DNA from: Temnopleurus reevesii
Lineage: Eukaryota; Echinodermata; Echinoidea; Temnopleuroida; Temnopleuridae
Length of the DNA stretch: 64,000 nt
Assembly (NCBI GenBank): GCA_036244855.1
Contig: BQKZ01000315.1
Coordinates: forward strand, 106,055 to 170,054
Direction of reading: 5' to 3'
Under the pieces are notes generated by a model that was given only the letters and a program-made list of their open reading frames with translations, was not told the DNA's origin and did not search any database. A program made the position numbers and the translations under genes. Shown one piece after another: positions 11,813-24,919 of the stretch. How positions within the stretch are numbered: position 1 is the first letter of the stretch; each line of letters begins with the position of its first letter.

Positions 11813-13777
11813 TGCAGGCGCGCACCCAGGATTTTGGGGGGGGGGGGGTGCTAAGCACAAATTTTTTACAAATTTGGCGCCTCCTCACTACTGAGCTGAC
11901 AAGCAAAAAAAGGGGGGCTTCACCTAAAATCTGGCATCCTCATATTGCGCCCCCATTTCAACAAAATGAATGGGGTGAGATCATTGTACCCTTGTTGTTC
12001 CTTTATTTCTTTCCACACCATGCAGTCGCTTATAAATTTAGCTGTTATTTGCAGCAAACTTTCTTACTAAAAATGCACGACTCGAAAGAAAAAACACTAT
12101 TGTGGATCCATGGGCTGTTGGAGGTTGGGGGACCTTTAGGGAGGGATGAATCGGCCTTGGCACCACTCCAAAACGCTCTTTAGATCACTCAAATGGAAGT
12201 GACTGACCCCCTGTTTCGTGTCTTATTAGCTTTTCGGTGGAAAAAAATGTACTAGCGTGCGTGCCAATTCGGCACAAATATAGCTATTTGGTTTGGCATC
12301 ATTGCCACCACTAGTATAATCGTACACCCACACAACCGACAGAAATGTAATACATGTAGCAATAATTAAAATAATCGACAATGAGAAGACTAATTCAAAG
12401 ATCATTCATTTCTCGCCCACAAAAATTACTTCAAGCTTCGAATGATTGTAATATTCCTGTATTTGTATAAATAGAATCACTTTGATTACTCTCCGCGTTT
12501 CCAGATAACTTAGGTACCCCAAAGTGAGCTAGACTGCCCGTACCCCAGTGACACAGGAAACCTGGTTTCTGAGAAGCTCTCGAAACGTACCTCGAGTGGG
12601 CTTGTCAGGACGGTACCGTTTAGTCCTGGCAGGGTACTTCTTATCTGCAAAATCTAGATATTAGGATTCTGATTATTAATTTTTCTCCCTCCCGATTTAA
12701 AAAAGACTATGTTAGAAAATGCAGTGATCAAAAACAATATATTTGTACGTATATATATTCAAAGAGTCATATAAAAACGTAATTTTGTGGCAAAAATAGT
12801 CAATGATGACTGATTGCCAAATACAACCAAAGAAGCAGAGTTGCTCTTCCTCAGCAACGTACATCCCTGTTACCTAACATATGGTGTCCCTTTTTAGTCT
12901 ATATTATATCCGTTTTTTATTTGGCCGTCTCACCCTCATTTTCACGTTCCCGGCCAATAGAGCGCGTTCCTCCACTGATCGCGCGACCTCCAAATTTCAC
13001 CGGGGGTGCAAATTCTTCGGGCTGTACGTTTTTCTGACGTGGAGGTCGGGCGAAACATGGAATTATTGGGGGAGGATCACAGCACAGTCNNNNNNNNNNN
13101 NNNNNNNNNNNNNNNNNNNNNNNNNNNNNNNNNNNNNNNNNNNNNNNNNNNNNNNNNNNNNNNNNNNNNNNNNNNNNNNNNNNNNNNNNNNNNNNNNNNN
13201 NNNNNNNNNNNNNNNNNNNNNNNNNNNNNNNNNNACGACTCTGGACTCCAAAATCAACCTCCGCTTCTGCTCACTCAAGCAACGTGATGGTGCAAGTTTG
13301 AGATGATATATTCCAATATTATTCCAATAATCAGGTGTGATGTGAATTCCAATAGAGAGAAGGGCGTGGTCGCGAAGCCGCTCCGCTGATTCGAAATTCC
13401 CGCCAATTTTCCTCGGCTAACTCCGGGCGCGGGGATCTTCAAGAACTCGCTGGGTCTATGGTTTCCGCATGAGGGATGAGAGGTGCGCTCCCGTTGCGAC
13501 AAATCTAAAAGTCGCGCACCGTGGGGGGTGGGCTATGGGGGCGCTAGCCCCCCGGGTCAGAGCCAGGGGGGCGCCAAAATTTGTTGACTACATTTTTTTT
13601 TTTTTTTTTTGCTTGTCAGCTCAGCCGGGAGGGGAGGGGGCGCCAAAAATTTTGCTCAGCCCCGCGGGAGCGCGAAATTTGAGGTAAGGATATTTTTTAT
13701 TTTGGTTGTCAGCTTAGCGGGGGCCCCAAATTTGGGCTCAGCCCCCCGGGTATGAAAATCCTGGGTGCGCGCCTGCA
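11813..13777. mobile_element. TIR transposon remnant of about 2 kb with perfect 23-bp ends
   Basis: Positions 11813-11835 (GCAGGCGCGCACCCAGGATT core) and 13755-13777 are exact reverse complements over 23 bases. Next to each end are G-rich or GGGGCGCCAAAATTT-type subterminal repeats, also at 13530-13580 and 13625-13650. A 145-base N gap (13090-13234) lies inside. No transposase domain was recognised; the open frames crossing the gap are artefacts of the Ns. Element class not assigned. It separates the divergent MSK and PH genes. Confidence 0.7.
13090..13234. other. Assembly gap (145 N)
   Basis: Run of N inside the TIR element. Confidence 1.
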
Positions 13778-13799
13778 TAGCCCCCATGGCATGGTGCAT

Positions 13800-14215
13800 G
13801 GATGGCTATCGCTTCCTCCTCCTCCTCCTCCTACTTCTTCTTCTTCTTCCTGAAGTGTGCATAAGACCTCCAGTCCAAGGAGTATAGTCGCACATCAGTA
13901 TTTCTTGCTAACAAAACATGATCCCGCTTGATATACTATTTACAATATTTACAAAGTCTTCTCATGTGAGTTAAAGAGGGAGTGGGACATCTCCAATTCT
14001 CGACTTGAAGACGTCCAAGGAAGACGATGAAATCACGAACTCAGGCAGACCATTCCACGAACGGATGGTGTTCGGGAAAAATCCCTGAGTAGGGATGTTC
14101 GAGCACTGGGGATGACAAATCGCTGACTGTGTCCTCTAGTTGCTGATGTGACTGGTATTAGCTGATTAGTTGGAATGTCTACCAGTTGATGTGTTATCTT
14201 GTACATCATCGTCAT
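13800..14215 (-). pseudogene. 3' end of a CR1/L2-like LINE: reverse transcriptase tail fragment
   Basis: On the minus strand one frame reads VTSATRGHSQRFVIPSART and, after a shift, the next reads GFFPNTIRSWNGLPEF. This is the typical C-terminal tail of RT proteins of CR1/L2/Jockey-group non-LTR elements. It is 5'-truncated and frameshifted. The fragment ends in an AAG/GGA simple repeat at 13816-13851, which resembles the 3' tail of such an element. Confidence 0.7.
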
Positions 14216-14548
14216 CTTGGCTATGGTTCACTCACATGACTCCGCCAATGAAGAGTGTTTACTTTTCAAAACATTCTGCGATGCCTGTTTTGGTAGTTTT
14301 AAGTTCGATATTAATAAACTGTAGCGTTTATTTTGGCCCCGAGTTCTTTATTGTGCAGAGAAGAGGATTGTACAGGGACAATTTACAAAATGTTTACACG
14401 AAAAAAATAATTTCGGATTTCTGCTTTACAAACACCATACTGTATACTCCAAAAAATGTGCGCTTGTGTCATGCCGTGCGCGTGATTCAGACGTGAAAAT
14501 TGTCGGTGATTTTAGTTAAATTGATTGGATGATCAAATCAAAACAACC

Positions 14549-16379
14549 ATGGCTGCCAATCCAGGGAGGAATGGTTCTTGTTCTTCACATGCTTCTGAGC
14601 GGTCTTTAGCCTGTTCTTCTTCCAATTCATCAGGATCCAAAAACAATACATTAAGCACGAGAAGTAGCCATGACATTTATGATTTAGATGACTCAAAATG
14701 TGGCTGGTTAATGAAGAGATCACGGGTGTCGAAGAAATGGAAAAAGCGATGGTTCGCATTGAGGAGAGATGAACTTATTTATGGACCCAACTCAGAGGTG
14801 AACCTCATTTAGTTTTATAGACGTAACTTAGAATGGTACTGAAATGATCCATTGTTATCTTGTACTGTCATTAAGGGAGTTTTCTAAGCTAATATTTATA
14901 ACTTTATTGATTAGTTGAATTAATTAAGATACACATGTACATCTGGAGAGAGATTGACTTGACATGAGTTGAGACTTGAGTGTCATGAAATGTGTGACTT
15001 GAGTTGAGATGAGAGCCTGTCCTTGAATTATTTTGTGTGTGCCATAAACTTCTCATTGGTAATAGTTAGGCCGCTTGAAAAGTTTATCGCCAAAAAGAGG
15101 ACAGTTTTTTAGCCAAAGTGTAACATGTACCTTACTGTGTTTAAATTCTGGCTCTACATTAATGTAGATAAAGAGAATTGCTTTTTTGTTAGTTGACAGA
15201 CACATGACAGAACTTATTAATTTTATGTTTATTGTTAGTAGGCCTAGTGACTGTGTCAGTTGACAACATGTAGATTTGTAATTTTAAAGTGGATGAAATT
15301 CTTGCGGATGCAGTATCTTCTGCTTCTACAATGTATGTTGGTTTCCTCCAGTTGCTGGAGAACTGCAGTAATTTTGCAGAGATGGAGTCGAACTAGTATC
15401 TTATTCAATGGATGGAGTTAGCTCACAATAATTTGTTCAAAATCTTATAGATCCATGTTTCAAACTACAAGATTGATGAGTTGTTGCAAATTTGGTAATT
15501 ACACGCACAATGTTAGATTGAGCTCTTCAAATTTACTTGTAGGATGTTTTTGTTTTAAATTTCGCCTTTTCTATTTGGGGGCATCCAAGGAAAAATATTA
15601 GATAAAAAAACATTGACCCATAAGTGAGTCTGACGCCTTTGGACTAGCATGATGTGTGCCTTTCCTCAAATTAAATTTTTCTAAACTGAATCATTTTAAG
15701 ATGTAAAACAAGTTACAATGCAAGTCATAATTATTATCTGTTATCGCTATAAATTTACAGAAAATATGATCACAGCGGGATCAATGGGACATCAAGTGAT
15801 CCTAGCTATTATAGTAATAACATATAGCAGATACTTCTTCCTTCCAATGTATATTTAGATAATTTGAGTATTGTGAGTATATTATTGTTAGTGTGAGGTT
15901 GAAAGACATAAATGTATACAAACAAATTTAACAAATCAAGCAGATTGCCATTCCAGTATTCAGAAAGGTTTGAGCACACATAAGATATAGAATAGAACCT
16001 ATCAGCTGAATAAAATGGAAACCATTTTGTCTGATGGCGCTACACATATTACAAGGCTAAAATTTTCAAATTTCTTTGTCTATTGATCTCATAGTGAGAA
16101 ATGAAAGTTCTGCAGTAAAATCCATGAATGTTAACCAATATTTTACTTGTTATTTTTCAGTCATTGGACAAAAGCATACCTTTGGATGGAACAGACATTT
16201 CTGATTCAATCATGGACCAAAAGATGTTTGTGTTCAAACTCCAGCCTGTGAATCTCAATCGGACTTACTTTCTTCAAGCCGAGAATGAGGCTGACCAACT
16301 GGAGTGGATGTCAGCTATTTGTTTTGCCAAAGCAACAAGCCATCAAACTGACAGGTCCAAGTCTTGTGTTCTGCAGTGA
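14549..16379 (+). CDS. Small PH-domain protein with C-terminal CaaX-like motif
   Basis: Two exons: 14549-14797 (83 codons, ATG in ACCATGG context, GTGAAC donor) and 16161-16379 (after TTTTTCAG, stop TGA), joined in phase 0 to give 155 residues. Residues 1-48 are Ser/Asn-rich. A PH domain runs from about 51 (CGWLMKRS) through a basic stretch KKWKKRWFALRRDELIY at 62-78 to about 145, with the conserved C-terminal helix Trp in LEWMSAI. The K-x-R pattern in the first two strands suits phosphoinositide binding. The last four residues are CVLQ, a possible farnesylation signal; a lipidated PH protein would sit on membranes. I cannot assign a named orthologue; DAPP1/TAPP-like PH domains look most similar. 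Intron 14798-16160. An upstream in-frame TTG at 14525 is not a credible start. Confidence 0.8.
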
Positions 16380-19300
16380 ACTTCGTAATTTTTATGGATA
16401 ATCTCGAGGAGAATTTTACTCATTTACTAAAATGCCAACTTACACTGTGTGCTGCAAGAGATAGAAGTACATGTATATCACTGAGATGCATTCATGTTTT
16501 ATACTATATTTCACTTGAAATAGATGGAGGAGCAAACAGAAATTATGGAGAGAACCTAAAATGTCTGTATTGTTTACAGCTCAACTGGAGAACAAGATGC
16601 AATTTCTGAATTTATGTATTCAAGTGATTTTACTGAGAGAAGTGGTGATCAATACATCTCAACTCTTTGACTGTTCAATGAACCTCGGCATGATTACTCT
16701 ACATGAATCCCCAACAGTTGTAACTTGTGTTCAACAAGATGCTATATATTTTTTTGTTCAACATAAAAGCATCGATCGGGATAATATGGAAGTCAGGTCT
16801 AGTCAAGATGAATCCATTTCAATTTGGCTATGATATTATGAATGTTGAGATTGATCAGCTATCAAAGAGGCTTACATGTAGCTGTCTGGAAGTTGTATTC
16901 ATGATCAAAAAGGTGTACATGTATGCATCGCTGGATCTGCTTAGATTGAAAAGAAAGCGAAGAAAATAATTAATAGACCAGTCAAGGCCAATGGATACAC
17001 TTCTGGATGGACATCAGCAGCAATGTCTGATGTTGATGGAAGAAAGTTGGCAAATTTTTTGTTGGCTAGGGCAGTGCTCCATGATCTGACAGTCAAATAT
17101 CAAGGTCAACAAAACCTTTGCACAATCTTAAACAAGAAATCTATCAAAGTATTTTAGCATAAAGTACAAGTAGGTTGTTCTGTAAAAAAAAAAAGAAGAT
17201 ATATTTAGAGGACAGGATTTTTGTGTTAGATTAGAAATGATGGTGAAGTTTGCAGGAAGTGGTTTTTTTTTTCAAAAAAATTGTATTAATTGCATCTTGC
17301 AAGGTTCAATATTATATAAACTTAACATCTGTGTACAGGGCCAGTCAGAATTTTGGTGTTCATAGTGGTAACAGAAAACCAGGAATTCTGAATTGCACTA
17401 TGTCGTATATTTTTAAGCCGATGCATGCTTTATTTGTACCATACTTTATACTTGTATTTTGTTTGTAAACTGGACAAAACATTTATTACTCAGAGACACA
17501 TTTAACAAAGGATTTATTGTTTTTCAGAACATTTTGTATTAAAAAACAAATGTGGGCATGCATTTTAGGCAATTTATTCTTTCAAGTTCTAAAAGAGGGT
17601 GTGGTTATGCTTATTTATCACATTTCTTACAAATGTTCTTTGCAAAAGTGAGCATGAATTTTAGGCTATTTGATCTTTCAAGAAAAGAGGATGGTTTATA
17701 CATATCCAAGCAATTTTACTTCAAAACTTGATTGAAAGAAGTCTTGTTGAAAGTATTAAATTCAATCAAGAAAAGAAAATTGCCATCAAACTACTTTTGA
17801 AAAACTACTTTTGAAAAATATATGAAAAAAAGGTTATTTTTTACAATCTGACAGTTTTCATAAATTTTTCTGTCTGCTTGATAACTTATAGTTGCATATA
17901 TGTAGAATGTAGATTTGATAAAAAGAGTCATCTTTCTCAATTGTTTTAGCTCTATTCTATGATTGTAGTCTAATTAGTCAGTACATATGATCTTTCTTAT
18001 ATTTTTATGTGTATACTGTCCTTTTTAAAATGAGCAATATATTCAATACAATCTATGTAATATAGAAACATGTGTCTTTAGAAACGACTGCCGCAAACAT
18101 TGTAAGTTCATATTTCGGAGCCTACAGTGCAAACATATTATTGTGACATTTTACTGTAAAGCTAAAAGAACTATTCTTTATATGAATAATTGTAGTTTGA
18201 TACATATTTTGTGTACAAGTAGGAATATAGTGCCTTGTCATAATTGGCAAAAATAGTACATGTATGGGGAATTCCACAGTATATATGACAAGTTCAGAAA
18301 TTTATCTTTGAAATCATAAGAGATCGAGAGTGATGTAATCATTGTAATGACCGTATTTATTGGTTTGGAGGAAGTGTTGTGGAGGTCAGGAAGTGTTTAT
18401 AAGGGGTTGTAAAAACAAATTCTTGTTGATGACTATAGTACAGATTTGTATTGATAGGAAGTACAATCCCATAGAAATACAATGTACTTAAGAAGTAAAG
18501 TATTCTTATATATATGAATGATGTTAAAGAATGTACTTAATTCTGTGCTTTCCTCTTTCAGATTTAGAATTGAGGATACATTAATTGACCAATGGTAACT
18601 TGGCATTTTGATACAAATTATGATTTCACGTTTGGATAAATGTAATTGATGTTATTTTAAAAACATTTATATTGAAATACTATTAGTCCAAATCCAACTG
18701 TAATCCAAGTGATATGTAATACATCAAATTTCTTTTTATTTGATTTGATTTTGATTTTCAGGAATATTCCTAATTCTGAGATGACATAAAATCAAAGGTA
18801 TATAAATGTGCATAGATATAAGAGATACCAACCATTTCAGAATATGTATGAGGTAAAAGTTAAAATGTGAATAATGCTAGAGCTGAACAAAAGTCAGAAG
18901 AAACATGACAACAATAACCATACTCTTAGTTATGCACTCTTAATGAAAGCCTTGAATTCAGACCATTATTGATCGTTTGGTTTCCATCAACTAACTAACC
19001 TTCCAAAAATGTCCCAATCTGAATTTTTTTTTTTACACTTTTCACTCAAATCACAGGAAAATCATAAGATAAAAATGTATAGTATGTGAAATATGACTTG
19101 AAAAGTCTCTTTCAAGTCTTATTTTTGCTCATGCATTGTTTGTATTTTGTTTTAAAGAAAAATAAAAAAGAATTACTTTTCCCAAACATCCAAAGCTATT
19201 TTTTGATGGCAACCAAATAATCATTTTTTTTGCCTAATGGGAAGTATGTGCACCATATATTCTGTAACAGTTTGCATCTTTGATGTATAGTGCATGGGCT

Positions 19301-21984
19301 CCGGTAACCGACATTTACTGCCCTGTTTCTATTTCTGGTTAACCATTACGCTGATTGTCCTCTGCTAACTTACAAGAACAATGCAAGATCACTTTTTTTT
19401 AATCGAAATGATGTTATAGATCAAGAAACTTTCATAAACATTCAACTTTCAACAATTGGGCAAATCCTAGATATTTAAATAAAAAGCTCACAAAACGTTT
19501 GTATTTTCACATGCCTAGTAGTATCATGTTTGAGGGATTTGTAATACAGTATGCATTACATTTAGTTTCACACTTATAAAGTAGTTACATGTATCAGTTA
19601 GTATTTGTAACCCCTCCGTCAAAGTAGAAGTGGCCTATCCACAAACTTGATGAAATTTGAGTCCTGTAATGTTATGATGCTTCCTGATTTGAAATAGAGA
19701 AACAAGAGAATGTTATGCTAATCTTCACAATACCTGACAAATTTATGAGACATGTGTCGTAGTTTTGTAATACTCATTTGATGAAATCATTGGAATAGTA
19801 TGTTTGTGTTAGTGCAAAGGCCAATCAATCCAAAATGTATCTTGGTCTTATTTGCGTAAAAGGAATGCAGAAGTTTTCCACGTGTATTTAGGCATGATCG
19901 TTATTTGTTTTAGAACTCAAAATGAGATCAAAGTCCCGTCGTAGTATTCCATAGTATAGAGAGGTTTACTAACCATGAATATAAAATTTTCTATTTTTAG
20001 AACTCTTTTTCATTGTTTTACATGTAGTTTTGTGCAATTTACAAGAGTTAGAATGAAAGTTCATGTATCTTTGCTGTTTTACTTTGACCATGCTATGTGA
20101 CCATTTTACCAAATTTTGTGATTTATTTCATCTTTGAATTTGAATATAAATTCATATGCTTGTTTATTACTCATTATTTGAATAATCTGTTTTACGCTGT
20201 TAGGATGTTAAAAAACACAGATTTTCTATTTTGAATGCATTATTCTACAATGCATTGATTATATATGAGACACAAGCCCTTAAACTATAATTCAAAATTT
20301 GTCTTGACTGTGTTTGCCCGGTATTTGTGAAATATGAATACTACAAATATATAATTCACAAATATGTAAACTTCCCTAGATTTTCAGTTCCTCCTTGTAA
20401 ATTGGAGTGTATCAGTATATTGCTTGAAATGAAGGTATTAAACAGTGTCCCACGAAAATGCATACGTTTTGCATAGGCCTTGGTGGGACACTATGGGAAT
20501 CTGTTACCTTTATTTGGTTTATGTATTTGATGTTATTATTCTTTTTAAAATCTATATTTTTTATTCCTTCATTTATTTTATGTGCTTTTTAGTTATGAGG
20601 CAAGAATATACTATTCAGAATATGGTCATCAATTCATTTTCCTTTTGTTTCCTTTATCATAACACTATATGTCTAAATTGAGGGATGCACTATGTCCCAT
20701 GATATGAATAGATAATATTTGTACTAATCATTTCAATATTTCATATATGGGATTTGAAAATTTATAAGTGTCAGTTTAAAATGACCACATTTATGACACA
20801 TGTATAATCTTCTGGTTGGGGTATGTGTTTATATGAACACATATATTTTAGATTTTACATATAGTTGTAGAACTAAGAATTACATGTATATCAGTGTACT
20901 TTTTAAAGTGCCCTGTGCATATGAAGTTCCAAACATTATTTTGTGTTACATGATAATACAATGCTTGCAAGGTTATAATCATTTCCTATGGGACCTAGGT
21001 TGCGCAATGTTATGGAGTAATAATAGAAACACTTTGAACACGTTTGTACATACATTACAAAGAAATAAAGGATGTACACACATATGTCAGCTTTGTGTAA
21101 GCCTTCCATCACAAATTTCCCCTTTTCTCCTCTGATTATTTTAGGAGGCACCGATAGCAAAGGGGTTTCCATTTAAAAAAAATTTAGTTGGCACTTCGTC
21201 AATAAGAGCGATTGTTACTTTTGATCCATTTCCCCTCGTACTGTATGGTCTATGAACCAAGGTTGTTATTCCTGATTTGTAAACAATGCGATTATAGGCA
21301 ATGCATGCCAAGAAAATGAAATCTGTTTATCTTCTGGTATTTCATTTGACATTTTCCCTGACTAACTGAATTTTACACTCCTATAGATATTGATTTTGTA
21401 AGTAATTCCTAATGTTGAAGTAAATGTTTATTTCCTCAAAATTAAAGTGAATTGTATGTATTCTTTTTATATTGGTCAATTTTTGTTAAACCCAAAGACA
21501 AATAATTTGGTATAATTTCACAGATGAAAGCCCACCTTATTGCAGTGAGGTTTCCTGTAAATCATAGGAAAGATAAATGTTTATTGAATAGAAACGTGAA
21601 CACTCATCGCATGATAGAGTGATATTTACTTTGGGACTTTGTGAAAATTGCTTTTCTTGCAATATATACTTAAAAAGAAACCTTTAATTAAACCCTCCTT
21701 GGATCAAATTTATACCCTTAATGTGTGTAAGGAAAAATCGTACTTAATACTTGTGTGTATCTTATTGGTAATTCATAAGCAGATGGTCTGATCTTAATCT
21801 GTTTATTCACAGTGCACAGAGTTCATACTGCTCAAAGAACTGTTCACATATGAGACTCAACTCTCATCTCTTCCATCTACATATACTTTGTGTGGAGTCC
21901 CTATCTGATTGACAAGCACAACTCTTTTCACAATGTGATGGTTTTGAAGAAGATTTGTACAGTTTGTTATTAAGGAGTGACCAA
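16380..21984 (+). other. Probable long 3'UTR and intergenic sequence after the PH gene
   Basis: No exon recognised. AT-rich sequence with several AATAAA-like sites, for example near 19161; none can be chosen as the real polyadenylation site. A short inverted repeat (AGTGTCCCAC at 20444-20453 and its complement at 20483-20492) is present. Confidence 0.4.
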
Positions 21985-22304
21985 CACTGTAATAGACCAC
22001 TTTCGTAATAAATGTATTTCAATTTTATACATGCTCCTTTGTCAAACGCACAATTATAAACTATTTCTTCTCCTGATATTAAATAATCGTATTTCAATAG
22101 CAGGAATCAGAATAGCATGCAGTGGTTGTTGCTAGGTTGGTCAAGCTACAATGTTTGTCCAACCTCGCAACATGAATGTATGCAAGGGGCATTTTGACTA
22201 CGTGTATTGTTCATGTAATCTCATTATTTTCTAACGGCTGAATACATAGTTCGTCTTGGGTCAAGAGAAAAAAAATTTGAATACATTATGAAAGTGGCCC
22301 AGTG
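21985..22304. mobile_element. MITE-like TIR element, 320 bp
   Basis: Left end CACTGTAATAGACCACTTTC and right end, complemented, CACTGGGCCACTTTCATAAT form an imperfect TIR of about 35 bp. The centre has a second inverted pair (GTTGCTAGGTTGG and CCAACCTCGCAAC). Non-coding. Confidence 0.6.
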
Positions 22305-22944
22305 TAAGAAATTTCTGTTCTGCAATTCACCATGTCTTTAAAAAACCCACAGAGCGGTTCGTTTTGATATGTGAACGGATTTCAAGATATTTGTAAGCAG
22401 CTATCAATTTAATCTTGTTTAATCATTGTTTGATTTCCAGACCAAACTAATTCATGCCAGGTGTAATGGATACCAGATAAGTTTGTTGAACCAAAGGAAG
22501 AATACGCTGGGACTATAATACGACTATAATACCAGTGATATGCCCCACCCACCGTTTATACAAGTATTATCCAATAGTAATTACCCAAAAGCCATGAATT
22601 GATTGACATCTTCGTGTAAAGATGTTTATTTCTGTGGTTGTTGTTTTAAGCTGTACTATTTGTCAATGCCGCTAATTTTATTATGTTTGAAGTGGACTCT
22701 GAAGATGTTCATGTAAGAATTTATTGAAACTGCCATGTAAGATGTGTATATTGGGACTATACATATATGTGATTTTTCTTCTAGTTGAAATGACTTGATT
22801 CACCAATGTATAGGCACGTTAATATGACCTTTACTTTGATTTTAGTAATGCATTTTTGGATTACATTACATATCAGTGAATCAATGATCAACAGAATATT
22901 TGTGAACCATTACATTGTAATTTATAGTGCAGACATGTAGCTTG

Positions 22945-23257
22945 CCAAGCAGAAGGGTGCAATGCAGCAACATCAATGTCATTACATGTAACACGGTCGT
23001 TGCAGGAATGAACAACCAAAGAAAATTCAGGCAACGAAGCACTTGCTTCGATCTGGTAACAACCAATCAAAGTGACTGCTATAGACAGGTGACCTCTTTA
23101 TTTATGATGCAATTAAATATGATTGGTATATTTCCAGTTACCATCCTGTGGACGTGGCTTCATCATGTGATTTTGGGATGACAAACCACTTGAGAATGTG
23201 ACTGAAAATAGAGTTAATGTCTTTTATTTAATCTGGTATTTGCACCCTTCTGCTCGG
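22945..23257. mobile_element. MITE-like TIR element, 313 bp
   Basis: CCAAGCAGAAGGGTGCAA at 22945-22962 pairs with 23240-23257 (complement CCGAGCAGAAGGGTGCAA), one mismatch in 18. No coding capacity. Family not recognised. Confidence 0.65.
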
Positions 23258-23639
23258 TTAATGATTCTTATCAATATTATGTAGCAGAGAAATACACTGT
23301 ATATTAATGCCCTAGAATGTGCCACTTTTTCCTACTTTCACCAAATATTCAGCTGTGATTTATATATTGATCTTCTTTGTATCATCTGAAATTTGTATAT
23401 AGTAGCAACTAATCAGAATTTATTTATATTGTGCTGTACAATCTAAATTTTCCTATGAATAGTACATGAACTACTATGTATTTTCAATCAAAACACATTA
23501 TTAAACGGAATGAATAACTGCTTAAACTATGACAGGTTTTTAATTTGTTGTGTGTCGTTTAGCAATCAATTTAAAAACATATTTAAACAGATAAGGTAAA
23601 AATATAGAGAGATTTAGAAAGAGAGAATGGTGGGGGGAA

Positions 23640-23740
23640 GGACCAAGAGAGAGAGAGAGAGAAAGACGGAGACAGACGGACATACAGATGGAGAGATGAG
23701 GAAATAGATTAATAAAGAGGAAGAAGAGAAACAGGATGGT
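23640..23740. repeat. GA-rich simple repeat
   Basis: Purine-rich tract with (GA)n around 23649-23663 and degenerate GA-rich flanks. Open frames on the other strand are compositional. Confidence 0.8.
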
Positions 23741-23815
23741 AGAAAAAGGTAGAAAAAGAAGGCAAAAATTCAAAATAAATGTGGAATTCTGTAACTGCAT
23801 TATGTAGATTATTAA

Positions 23816-24404
23816 AGGGGACCAACTTGTGGAATTTTCATGTTATCATTGCACAAAGAGAAATCAGAAGAACAAACTGAAAATTTTAGGAAAAGTGGAC
23901 GATCCGTTCAAAAGTTCTGAATTTTCAAATTCAAAGAGGAATGAGATTACTGCGGCTGGTAGGGATCCTCCCGATTGGCAACATCGACAGAATTTATGAC
24001 GTCATGTCGGACAACTCCTTATTCACTTAGTATATAGAATTTTTAAAAATCGACCAATGTCACATTTTAGAGTGAGGGTTCAACGTGATTCTTCTGAAAA
24101 TACAAGCAGAATCAATAAAGGAATGTTATACTCAAGCAGAAAACCAACATTTTGCTGACTTTTCCAAAAAAAGATGAAAATGTGAAATTTTGTATACAGA
24201 GTGAATGAAGAGTTGTCCGACATGACGTCACAGATTCCAACGGTGCTGCTGATTGCACAGATCCCCATCAGCCGCAGAGATTGTCATATCTCCGTAACTT
24301 TAATAATTCATAACTTTTGATCGGGTTGTCCGATTTGGCTCAAATTTTCGTCTGATTTTTCTTCATTCAATGAGAGCACAATAATTCCTGGGGTTGATTC
24401 CCCT
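23816..24404. mobile_element. TTAA-flanked foldback MITE, 589 bp, with paired CRE palindromes
   Basis: TTAA at 23812-23815 and 24405-24408 flanks ends AGGGGACCAAC (left) and AGGGGAATCAAC (right, complement). Internal arms 23997-24018 and about 24210-24230 are complementary, and each contains TGACGTCA. Terminal AGGGG and internal wording (AAAAGTT(C/A)TGAATTTTCAAA) resemble 4912-5319, so the two are probably related. Confidence 0.75.
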
Positions 24405-24738
24405 TTAATGACAAATTTCATTTCAAAGAAAAAACAACAAAATATGTCAAAAACTAATACACTGAAGGTTTCCTTAAAATGAAATACCAATACAATCTCT
24501 GGAAAGTCTGATGCTTTTCTCTTTGCTGCCAACATTGGTTGCACTGTCATCCCTTTCAACCCCTCATGCTATTTTGTCTCTGTGATACATCACTCCTTTC
24601 AAACTCGATTATTGTCTCATGACTTCTCTATGTTTCGTCTCCTCTAATGATTTCTTAAAAGTTGTCTTCCTCTATCCAAACTACAATCCTTTGCACATAT
24701 CTTTTTCCCTGTTTTATTACTCTATCTTTATGAACGTA

Positions 24739-24919
24739 CAGTGGAAACTCAGTATAACGAGGTGCTTGCTTGGGCCCATCAATATTACCTTGTTACAGCA
24801 GTAATCTCTTTATAGCAGAGTTAGAAAACAATAAGTTATTAAGAGCTGTTACCAGATTTTTTACCTCTTTATATCAGATATTTTGTAACTTCAGATCTCT
24901 TTATAACAAGTTTCCACTG
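24739..24919. mobile_element. pogo/Tigger-like MITE, 181 bp
   Basis: Begins CAGTGGAAACTCAGTATAAC and ends with the complement of CAGTGGAAACTTGTTATAAA, flanked by TA on both sides (24737-24738, 24920-24921). The CAGTGGAA..TATAAC ends and TA duplication are typical of the pogo branch of Tc1/mariner. Non-autonomous. Confidence 0.75.

Noticed and set aside
12881..13306. 141-codon plus-strand frame
   Set aside because: A third of it is N, and the rest has no recognisable protein character.
20444..20492. Inverted repeat as a miRNA precursor
   Set aside because: Only 10 bp pair perfectly and the inner part pairs poorly; too weak to call.
23540..23800. 86-codon minus-strand frame rich in Leu/Ser/Phe
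   Set aside because: Translation of a GA-rich simple repeat on the opposite strand.
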